DNA of 64,000 nucleotides from Parascedosporium putredinis (taxonomy: Eukaryota; Ascomycota; Sordariomycetes; Microascales; Microascaceae): NCBI GenBank assembly GCA_949357655.1, contig CASHTG010000009.1, positions 744,001 through 808,000 of the forward strand, written 5' to 3'. Position numbers and translations under genes: made by a program. Below are positions 54,001 to 64,000 of the stretch, in pieces. Position 1 is the stretch's first letter; each line of letters starts with the position of its first letter. The notes under the pieces were generated by a model. It ran no database searches, had not been told where the DNA came from, and saw only the letters and a list, made by a program, of their open reading frames with translations.

Positions 54001-57000
54001 ATTTTCCAAGCCACGCGATTCATTTATCCTTACTTCGGCCGAAATGGGACATGCGCCAAAAAAGGGTTTGGTCGCTAGGTATTATTATTTCTCGCGCTTG
54101 TAGCAGTGTACCTGCTGAGAATTGGCTGCGACCAACATGAAGACTGTGTTGGTGATGATCCCCCTTCCCTGGTAGTCAGCCACACACAGCGACAGGGACG
54201 GAATATCGAACCATTTTCACAGCCTCAAGGGATTATCCTCTTCCAATGAGGCGCTCGTCACCGCCATCGAGCTTTCACAACTCCGCTATCTTCATCAACG
54301 CCTCCTTACAGGGCGTTCTCTGTCACTGCCAGCCGGCATCAGTGAGTCGAATCCCATTGGTAACAGAGTTGTGCTGCCCTGTCCTTGCCAGGAGGACGAG
54401 ACCAAGGCGGCACGAACTTAGTGTGTGAGTGTGTAGGTGCGCACAAGGATGTGTGGGGAATTAGAGGAGTGGACGCAGTGCACAGGGGCTCTCTCCGACT
54501 CGGAGTGATGGATTCCGTGAGCGCTACATCGAGACGTCTTGTCTCTACTATCCCCTTTCCGTGCGTGCACTCCTATGCGGATCTGCCTCCCTGGAGCAGT
54601 TTGTCGTTCATGCCATGTTTTGTTCTTGCGTATCAACATGAGCAAGACTCGCCCTATTCGAATAAAGTTACGAAAGAAGACGGGACCAGACAAGGAGTGG
54701 AGAACAATTAGAGACGTCGCTAGTCTCGAGGGTTGAGAGCAAGCTCGCGATCCCCAGGGCCCACCCTTACTACCATTCAGTCGCCGGCTGGCCCCCAAGT
54801 CACAACCCAGGGCGAGCTGGGGCGGGCTTGTTGGCGCATCGCCATCCATCAGGGAGCGTGTGGAGTATTGCCGGGACGTCTAGTGCTTTTCCACGGTGCA
54901 CTGTGTTTCCCGACTCCTGGATCTCTGGGAACCGGGAGGGGTGGATACCGCAACAAAGGAGGGACGGTTCGCGGACAGTGAGACCGGCTTGCTTGCACAA
55001 ACGAAACCTGCGCCGCCACGCCCCTCGCCATTTTCGTTCTTGACAGACGAGTCTCGTTTTCAGGAGGGAGGAGGGGGAAAGGTCTAAAGTGTGCGAGGAT
55101 GTGATGCAGAACAGGTTTGGTTGGCCTGCTTGCCATGCCCAGGAAAGAGCCATGGGCGAATGGTGCAGCTTGGTGCTGTCACTCCTAAACGATCCAATTA
55201 CATAATATTGGTGTCTGGAAGTTAGAGTGGGCTGTTGGTGTTGCTGTTGGTGTTGCCGCTGTTGCTGCCGCCTCGATCCTTCCTTCACTTGCCTAACCCC
55301 CAACCCCGGCGAGATTCCGGTTCCTTTCTTGCCAAGGTGACATTGATCAAGCTTGCCCAGAAGCATGGCGTTGACTCGGGCAAAATGACACCGCCGTCGG
55401 ATAGTTTGTCGTGTGCAGGAGAATGGCATCAAGTGCCAGGGTTCGAGGAGAGGTTTCCAGGGTCAATGGCCCTGCCACCACCTTGCCAGGCAGAAGAGAA
55501 CAAGTAGAATACAGGGGGCCAGTACAAACTATCCATAATACACCACTACTATTATTACTGTCTGGAGTCATAGAGTCCAAAGAAGAACGCAGCTGGGGTG
55601 CCAAGCCTAACGGGGGTATCTCGGAACGCCTGGGTTCCATGTCCACGGAACGCGGAGGATAGGGCAGTTTTGGGATTGACGGCGGCGATGGCAGACTCGA
55701 CACCTGGAGAATGATATTATTCTTAGTGTGAAGACGGGAGAGACGGTGTCCACTGATCATTAATGTTTCTCAGGCGTGCGAAACCTGCTCATTTCGTGTT
55801 CAATATTGGGAAAAGAGCACCTAGCCCACGAGAAGCTAAGTGGCTATTGTGTCGCGGCTGGGCACTGAACGAGATTCCCAATAAGAATTCAACTACGATC
55901 TAGTGGGAAGGGGAGTGGGATGAGCCGGCATTGAACCGGAGGCCAGGAGTAGCCTTAGCGTAAATTGGGTGCTGGGATGGAGGGGGTTGACGGGCGAAAT
56001 TCAGTGCTCTCCAGGGGTGCGCCCAGTTACGTCAAGTTCACTCATAATGAGAGATTAGGGTCTTGGCTAATAGCTGTGTGGGCCAGCCCTTTCCCTTGCC
56101 TCTCCCAAGTCTCCTTCTCAAGGCTCCAAGGCTCCAGGCCGGCCATGCATCTCACGTCTGTGCTCTCTCCGTCTCCACTAGAAAGGTACAGCCATTATTA
56201 CGACGACGCACTCCCAATTGACCAAAATGGGCTTCACGCTTGTGAAGGCCCGCTGGCCGTTCTTTTTGGAATTGCTGGATCGATCCCAGCTGGAGAGAGC
56301 GCCACTCGCTTCTCCACACGTAACTGAGCCAAGCGTCCACGGCTGAGTGTCAATACCGTCCGTCACCTGGTCCAAGGTCGCTAGAAGCGGGGCTTTTCTC
56401 GACAAGCTCAATCTTGGGTTGTTCCAATGCATCTGAGAATGGGCAGGCCTTTGAGGCTTTCGTTCTTCTTTCAACAAGATATTGGCTCCCCGGTGCATGA
56501 CTGACTATGTTGTTTCTCGATTGATAAAAATCAAATCGCCCACCTTGGCTACTACCTTGCACCACTGTCTGTGGTTCCCCCAGACACAAGTAGGTCCCGT
56601 GCGAGCCAGCGATGCGGGTATCTCGGAGGCCTACCGAGGGAAAAAGAGGGACGCGATGGACCCGATTGGCTAAAGGTCGCCGAAAGATCTGCACCGTTCG
56701 TTCGGGAGGAGAGGGTGGGAGCTCGTGCTCGTTGGCATTTGCCAAGGGTCCACTCTGTTCGCCACGGTTTGCTGTACACGAGGTTAGCGGGTGAGGAGGA
56801 AGGGGGAGGGAGAGGGCTGTTCCGGTGACGAATCCGATTCCGGGCGGCGTCAATGGCGGGTTACAGGAGGGGCGGCAGTTGGTAGGAAAGGGGCCCGAGA
56901 GTCATGAATCTCGATTCCCGCAGGTCTCCTCGACGGCACATCTAAAAAGTCCAAGATCTCAGTTAAAGGAGTGAGGCTCGGCTGGTACGGAATGAAGAAG

Positions 57001-57546
57001 ACAAATTAGAAACTAAAAAGAGAGTAAAAACAACAACAACAACAACAAAACCTCACGATGGATCGAGATCTCGTACACAAAGGGTAACGGCTTTAGTTTA
57101 CCCCGGAATAGGCGTCCTGTAATTCGAAGAATGGGCCGGGGGATCGCCCATGGGATTTTTAGAAACATTGGACCGTTCGAGGCAGATTGCTTTTGGGGGC
57201 GGTTCTTGGTGTCGACACTATGTTGCTGGCTGTAACGTTCCCATCCCTAAACAGCAAGGAGCCCACTTGCCACGCGCTCCTAGGAGACGGATCCACTAAT
57301 ACAGAATGGAGCGGGGTGGGAAGTCATCAAACTTCAACCACACTATCTCCATCGACATCCGCCCATTAGTGGTCATGGCGGTTTCTCCTGACGGGCTCGC
57401 CCTAGGTGCCTTTTCTCTCCCCTCCCATCGCGGATATCCACTACGACCCAGCTGGGCTGGAGTATCCCGATGCTTGGGCCACAGGGGGCCTTGGAGCCCA
57501 GAGGTTGCCAACGCCAGTCCATAGTAAGGAGGGGCGTGTGAGAAGG

Positions 57547-57570
57547 GAGAGAGAGAGAGAGAGAGAGAGA
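57547..57570. repeat. (GA)12 microsatellite
   Basis: Twelve uninterrupted GA units lie in the gene-free region. Confidence 0.9.
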
Positions 57571-58165
57571 GGAGGCGCGAGGAGACTCCGTCGGGCTGGA
57601 ACCTTTCTACACTTTTCCCTTCCCGCACTGGTCGTCCAGCGGCCAGTGGCTAACAGGTAGCCTAACTGTTTTCGATGCTCGGCGATACTCACCCACTGTG
57701 AAACGCAGAAGGAGCAATGGTGTCCGTTTGAAACGTGTTGCTCCGAGCTTGAGAGTGGCTGATGTTTGCGCACACCAGACAACCGTCCTCAAATCCTATT
57801 TGCTTCCTCCCCAACTCACACCATCCAATCTCACCGCGGACGCCCCCTTTTGATGTTGTAGTTTCTTTCCTTTTTTTCTTTTTCTTTTTCTTCTTTTGTT
57901 CTCCTCTTCGTTCCCTCGCAGACCCATCTCTGTATTAGTTGAAAAATCTCGAGGCGTCAACCTAACCTTTGTCCAGGAGTTTAAGTTGATGGGGATGCTT
58001 GCTTTTTCTTTCCCTCTCTTCTGCACTTCTGAATGCGAATAGAAACAGCCAGAAAGTGGGGTGTTGAGTGGGGAACCCCAAGGCCAAGCCCAGGCTTTGG
58101 GTTCTTAGTATGGATATGACGTGCGGTGATCCACGAAACAGCTTCATTCATGATAGGCAGAGGGG

Positions 58166-58184
58166 AAGAGAGAGAGAGAGAGAG
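58166..58184. repeat. (AG)9 microsatellite
   Basis: About nine AG units, a second purine microsatellite 600 nt after the previous one. Confidence 0.85.
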
Positions 58185-59550
58185 CCAGGAGAGCGAGGAG
58201 AGCGAGTGCGCAGAAAGGGGGCGTGTGGGAAAAGGACGCCACAGATCAACGGGGTTGAAGGGGAGCGTGCAAATCCGTGAATCCGACAAGCCGAACGGCC
58301 ATTTAAACATATTTCTAAAATGAGATACAATACGTAGCAACCAAACAACTGTCTGTTCCACCTCCCTAGGACTTTGCGTCCCACGAGATTTTCTCTCCTC
58401 AAAAGAAATCTAAATGAGCCGTCTCCAGCCAAGGCCTGGCCTAGCCACCATCGTCCAGCGTTGCCACGGGCCTGCAGGTATTACGAGCTTGTCGACTTCG
58501 ATCGCCACCTTCATTGGGTCGATGTTAGGCGAAAGATGAAAGGTGTCGAGTTCCAAGACGCCCTAAATTTGCAGCACTCGCTAGCTCATTCCACCAAGGC
58601 AGGGAGGGGCAAACAGACACCGTCCGCACCACTACGCACTACACACTACGCACTACGGGACCGGTGGCTTCCTGAACACGAAGCCTAGGGGCGTGTGTGT
58701 CATCACGGTATTAGGGGATTCTTGGGGCGGGGGAGATGCCATCAATGTCAAAAGATTGTCAGCTCTTGTGGGCGGGCGTGTCGATAGAGGATCCACGTGG
58801 ACAGGGATAAACGGGCAAAAAGGAAAATAAATAAAAACTAAACAGGGGGAGAAGGGAGTGGAACAAAGGAGAGAGGGGTGGCCTTCTACATAGACTAGGC
58901 GTTTTCCCATGAAAAAGAACAAAAAAGGGCGAGAAGATAAAACAGAAAAGGAAAACAAGAGAACTAGAATCTGCCTCGTCTCCATCCCAAAGTACACGTC
59001 TCGGAGGAAAGCCCTGCGTAATTCTCCTAGCCCCATCCCTGCCCGAACCTCTTTGTCGAAACCGGGAACTGGGGACCGGCTGGCAAACTCTTGACGTGAC
59101 TGGTTATCCTCCGAGAAGTTCGAACTCTTAGAGGCTACAATGGGAGGGCCACAGGGAACAGGCATTGTCGTGAAGCCTCTTTGGGGGCATTCCTTCGCCA
59201 AGAACGACCGAATTCGATACCCTGCATTGAAATCGGCAGAAGAGGGAACTTCGACAGGGTCACCAGGCAATCACGATGTGGACACTGCCGCCATGAGAGG
59301 CACACCCACGGACGCAGGCGCAGACACAGACACACATCACATCCCCTGAGTGCGCAAGGACGCGTGCGAGACAGGAAAAAGATAAAATAGGCGGCGGGGG
59401 AAGAGTTGGCCAGTGCAGATTTTCCCGCCAGCTAGCAAAGATAGTATCGCCCTTGACAGCGACCCACACAATGGTATTGAAAGGAAAATCGGAGTTTTGA
59501 GTTTGGGCCTTTGGGGGTGCTGTTGTCGGCCGCTGGCTTGTTCCACCGCG

Positions 59551-59571
59551 GTCCTAGGTCCTAGGTCCTAA
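59551..59571. repeat. 7-bp tandem repeat, three units
   Basis: Three copies of GTCCTAG, the last ending in A instead of G. The unit is nearly self-complementary around CCTAGG. Confidence 0.9.
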
Positions 59572-62500
59572 GGAGTTGTTGTTGGTGATGATGCCGGTGG
59601 AGACTACCGAGATTCGCGGCATGCTACTTGCGCTCCTTTGACTACATGTCGATATGCAGAAAAAGGGAGTGAAGGTCTCGTTTTCGGCTTTCTAATAAAG
59701 TCGTCAGCTTAATAGCACGCACACACACGCTACACGCACACGCCTGTGCTTCACATCGTCGCGCCCCCACTTGCTCTCTCCGAGCCATCCCAAGCTTGCC
59801 TAGCGCCACCCTTGACCTCGGATTCGTCGGTTCGGCTCCACATAACGGAACAACTTTGTTCGGGAGGGCTGTACGAAAGGGGAGACGAAGAAAAAGAAAA
59901 TACAAGAGGGAAAAAAGAGGTTGAAAAGGCAAACCAGAGGTAAAATAAAGATGTTGGGGTCAAGATGCGAGTGGCGCAACACCTTGATCGCAGTCTGATT
60001 CGAGGTCTTTGGAGAGAGCAAGGGGGTAAAGAGCTACACTAAACGTTTACGATATCATTGTGGCGACTTGAGGCTAGTGCTTGTAATTTGGCGGGGGCCG
60101 CGTGTATTGATCAAATGATGTTCGTAAACGCACTGAATCGAGGTGTGTTGATTGTCGCGCGCATCAGGCTTGGCGAACGATGGAGCAGCATTGAAGTCGG
60201 GGACGGGCAAACTCCCGCAGCGAGTTTGATTTCTTATTTCTCCCTCGTGCATTTGATTATCCTTGCATTATCTTGGCTCTTCCTTATTTCTCTTTTTGTT
60301 ATTATTTTTATATAATTCTCATGCTTTTCTGCGTTTCGTTTTGATGTACTTGGCGATGATCCTGGATGTTGATGCAGCACAATAGATGTACAAGTAGTCG
60401 GTCTTGGAAGAATGGGTGTGCATAAATCAAAGCCGGCGGCCAACCGGTCAGGTTCCGTGTGGTCTTCCACCGGCTTTGTTGAGGGTGCGGGCCAAAAGGG
60501 TCGCGCTCATTGGAAATCGTACTTTTCGCAAATATTTCTCCTGCCGGGATTTCCGGGAATGCGAGGGAGAGAAAGAAGCCATCTGAGCAGCACCTGCTTG
60601 CTTGCTTGCTTTAAAGCGAATGATTCCAGTGGCAGGACGAGCTAGCGTTGAGTTTTGCAGAGGGAAGAGCGATGTCAGTGGACGCCACAAGCGAGAAGCT
60701 CTGGCCCCAGGCCAGCACTAACGCGAGCCACCAGTGAATCTGGCCTGGGCTGGGTTTAGGCTGGTTAAGTCCAGCCCGTTGGTGTGTGGTATGGACTTGC
60801 AAGCCTAGCTCAGAGACTTGTGGACGAATGCAGTACATGGTGGAAGTATTGATGAGTGGAGTGTGTATTATCCCTGGAGACAGAGACGGGTCCAGGCTCG
60901 ACGGTCGATCCTGGTCCACATCAATTGGCCCCACACAGGCCGTCCGTGCCGCCAGGTCCCCCTCCATCGGAAGTCTTCCGAGCGCCGCTCCTCTCCACTC
61001 GCCACGAGGCAGCTTAGGTGTTTTCCCAAAAACCAGAAGTCAAAAGCGAAAAAGTAACAAAAAAGAAAAGAAACCACCCCTCCCCTCTTGTCCAAATATA
61101 TGACATGGATCCGTGAAACCTTGCCACCCATTTTGGGGCTTGGATCAGGGACGGTGACATGAGATCGACATCGTTCTGGGGTTGGCAAATTGGTTAGGTT
61201 CGCAAAGATGCAGCATAACATATGGTATGTCTGTGGCCATGAAGTTGAGGGTCTGGTGAGGGGTGAGGGGAGGTGTCAACAGTGTTGATGCCCTTGGAGG
61301 CGGAGGGGCTAGGCGGCACGGCAGCTCGTGTCTGACTTCAACGTCCATCAAATGTACTTTTCAAGCACGCACACTCACTCGCTCTTTCTTTTCGTCCCTC
61401 CTCCTCTGTCGCTCTTTCCAACTACTACCGTGGCCCATTCTCAGATGGTTAGTGTGAGACGTCTGAGGGTTTGTTGTGCCTTCCTCGATTTAATTTAGAC
61501 TGGGCTGGGCGGTGGCTCTTTCCTTCTTCCGACCGGATCCCGCCTTCCGTTTGGCCCTTGTTTCGTTTACTTGAATCAAAACTCGACCAGTCCATTTGAT
61601 GTTTCCCTTTGCTGTTAATCTCAGTGCTGCTTTGACTTTGGTCTCCGTTCACGATCAGAGAACCCATGTCGTGACCGCCTTGCGGGGCCCACAAGCCCTA
61701 CTCTGTTGTTTGTTTGGCCCGGCCGCGTTCCTCTTTCTTCGTCATGCATGCTTGTCGCGAAGACCCGGAGTCATGCCTGGTTGCTGATCCAGCCTTAATC
61801 AGGACGTCAAGGTGTTGCCTGCCCCTGGTGACAAACCCTGCAGATCTTTGCTCTCCCCGGCTGTTCGGTGAGGAAGGGATGTCATGCGGGGTGACGAGAA
61901 TGGGGCCTAGTTCGCAAAATGCTGGTTGAACAAGCGGCCGAGAGACCGGGGAATGTCGGGACATCGGAACACGTGAAGCGCACTGAGCATGATACTTGCC
62001 CAGCGCAATAAAAACCTGGGTCGGCCCAAGTCTTGGCACTTGTCAGCCTCAAACACCAACGCCTCGTTTTCCCGTTTCTGCTATGTCCGTCGTCTCATGG
62101 AATGACCAATGCTCGAAACTGTTGGTTGATAATTTGGCCGGGGAGAGGGTCTCTTGTCTTTTCCTATTCTTATCCCTGTTTCCCCGTATTGCGATTAGTT
62201 ATCCCGATCCCCTGCTTTCCTGGACTCCAAAAGAAAAAGAAACAGAAAAAGAAAAGAGGACCGAAAAGAAAGATTAAGACTGGGGCAAGGAAGTTGAGAA
62301 GACGCAGTCAGGGCTGCAGGCTCACTTGGCTCAGCAGAATCATGAATGGCGCAGTGATAGACACCGCCGCCGTCGAACGGTGCATGACACCAGACCCAAC
62401 CTAGAAGGAACCATAACCGTTTGGCCATGGCAAAACATCTGGAGATGCGTCAGGATCGAGAATTGCCGCTCATTTTGAGTTTGGGGATAAATTCTCTTCC

Positions 62501-63527
62501 CCTTGCCCTTCCCCTTTTGGATCATCGTCAGTCTCAGTAGCCTCCCATCCCCTCCTGGCAGATGGTCAACACGCGCGGTCAACAAGATCGATGTACTTTG
62601 ATCATGACCGGCTATTACTTTCCCTCTTACCCTTTTATCCCGCGTGGTCTCGATGCCTCCAAGTGTTTTCGTACCTAATCGACGGCAAATAACCCACTCT
62701 GAGGGCGTTCGCGCCCTCCTAAACTCCGACCCGTGCGCCGAAACTGGCTTCCACTTCCGGCGCCGAAGGCCAAGGACGAATGGGGTCCCGGGGACCCACA
62801 TCGGATTTGCAGCCACCAAGCCACCCTTTTGCCAAAAGCATCGTTGAACATTGGGGAGGGGGGCCTCACAATTCCCGCCCTTTCTCATGGATCCAAGACG
62901 TTGATGGGAACAAGAGTGGAAGGCGTTTGCGCCAGCCATGGTCTTCTTCATTCCCGTCATTTGTTCTTGGCCCATCATGAGTGAGCCCTCTGGTTGAAAC
63001 TATGAACCCGCACCCCGCCCCCGCTCCCCTTGGTCTCAGTTCTCCTCTCCACGACGCAACCCTAAATCCTAACTGCACTCAAAAAGTACCCTTTTCGTAC
63101 CCCCTGCAAAGCAGGACATCGTCACCCAACGCGCAACCGCCGCCATTGCCATTTCACTGCCGCAAGAACCCTTTCTATAGAATGCAACAGCCCCTTTCTC
63201 ATTCCGTAGATGAAAGGAGGAAGACACATGGTGCTAGCACTTTGGCTTGAGCATGCCACGTTCACGAATGATTTCGTCTACGAGCCTACAAAAGGAGAGG
63301 ATAAGCGTGAAAGTGAGGGAGAAAAAGAAGAAGAAAAAAAGAAAAAAAAGGAAAAAGGATATCATGACGGAACCATTGCCCTGTCGGGGCTCACTCGTCC
63401 ACCGCTTCCTAGCTCCACCACGGCATCTCAGAGAGGAATAGTGTGGGACTAGCGGTCGATCGTGATCTTCAAAGGACGGATGTGGTCCATTTTGAAAGAT
63501 CCTTGCCGACAGCTGCCAGGTCAGGTA

Positions 63528-63612
63528 CCTCATCTTTTCCCTTCTTTTTTCTTTTTTTCCTTTTCCCCTTTTTTTTTTCTTTTCTTTTCCTCCTCTTTTT
63601 TCCCCCTGCTAA
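63528..63612 (+). promoter_or_regulatory. Long pyrimidine tract near the right edge
   Basis: About 85 nt are almost pure T and C. Together with the CT-rich sequence at 63780-63890 this resembles the leaders upstream of genes in this window, suggesting a plus-strand gene begins beyond 64000. This is inferred from composition only. Confidence 0.35.
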
Positions 63613-64000
63613 GCGTGACATTGGTTTGGTAGTTAGATCTTCCCTCCCCCAACCTTGCGATCTTGTCAAAATGGCCTCTCGCAATACACTACACCACACA
63701 CTGCACTAGCCTGGCGGTCGCTCCGTGACGATTTGTTGACTCCTCGTGGCTCTTGAGCAATCTCCCGGATTCTGCATGCACCGTCCGCCCCCTCCTCCCG
63801 CTTAATCTTTCCCTTCTCGAAAAAGTTTCTTCTCCTCCTCTGCCGCCGCCTTTACTTTCTTTTTCCTCTGCTCTTTTCTCTTTCCTATCTTTTTAGAGGC
63901 AGCCCTTTTCGAAAGAAGAAGACTAGCATGACGCCGCTGTTTTCCCTTCCTTGGATGCACTCTTCACGAGACAGTCTTTTGGTGCCCCCTTGTTCTCTGA

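Larger units (their letters stand above)
48995..64000. other. 15-kb region with no supported gene
   Basis: No recognisable protein family appears in any frame on either strand, even allowing single-base frameshifts as elsewhere. Open frames are all under about 215 codons and mutually inconsistent. The base composition is mixed, with microsatellites, short tandem repeats and pyrimidine/purine tracts, rather than the uniform AT-richness expected of RIP-mutated transposons. A CpG-dense patch lies at about 52250-53300. The rightmost 500 nt look like a transcript leader. Confidence 0.45.

Noticed and set aside
36000..64000. tRNA, 5S rRNA or CRISPR-like elements in the gene-poor regions
   Set aside because: I looked for GTTCGAATC-type B boxes on both strands (for example 37305, 39281, 49811, 54346). 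None has a matching A box, cloverleaf or acceptor stem at the right distance. No regularly spaced repeats occur.

Overview
This is nuclear DNA from a filamentous ascomycete (Pezizomycotina, most likely Sordariomycetes). The evidence is short spliceosomal introns of about 60-190 nt with GT...AG ends and CTAAC-type branch sites, GC-rich third codon positions, pyrimidine-rich 5' leaders, and a set of typical fungal genes. There are no operons, CRISPR arrays, rRNA genes or convincing tRNA genes.

Layout. 0-2.6 kb: intergenic. 2.6-4.2 kb: a Cys-rich single-pass surface protein. 4.9-6.3 kb: derlin (minus strand). 7.0-7.4 kb: a small, probably mitochondrial protein. 7.7-9.0 kb: replication factor C subunit (Rfc4/human RFC2 type, minus). 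9.8-14.0 kb: Neo1/ATP9-type P4-ATPase. 14.4-15.8 kb: a Cyc2-like mitochondrial FAD reductase (minus). 16.3-20.2 kb: a protein with three AAA+ domains of the CbxX/SpoVK type (minus). 21.5-24.3 kb: an unrecognised two-TM membrane protein (minus). 25.2-26.9 kb: an ATAD1/Msp1-like AAA ATPase. 28.0-29.9 kb: an MFS transporter. 33.4-34.6 kb: a four-TM MARVEL-type protein. 35.2-36.0 kb: Nop16 (minus). 43.1-44.1 kb: a DapA-family aldolase. 45.1-46.7 kb: a Tda3-like FAD oxidoreductase (minus). 48.3-49.0 kb: a Cys-type glutathione peroxidase (Hyr1/Gpx3). The stretches 29.9-33.4, 36.0-43.1 and above all 49.0-64.0 kb hold no gene I can support.

The strongest signal in the window is technical. Fourteen of the fifteen genes are broken by frameshifts, and nearly all are explained by one missing base in a C, G, A or T run. 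I count about 30 missing bases in roughly 23 kb of exons. Restoring them brings every gene model to a whole number of codons with the expected family ending. Because housekeeping genes are hit as often as accessory ones, this looks like homopolymer under-calling in an unpolished assembly rather than gene decay or programmed frameshifting. Gene spans below run through these breaks.

The most interesting biology is at 16-27 kb. There, a triple-AAA+ protein in which only the last ATPase domain looks complete sits near a large uncharacterised membrane protein, which shares a divergent promoter with a second AAA+ ATPase. The 15-kb gene desert at the right end is also unusual. The remaining genes cover replication, ribosome assembly, ER quality control, lipid flipping, mitochondrial redox chemistry and oxidative stress; they are ordinary neighbours rather than a pathway.
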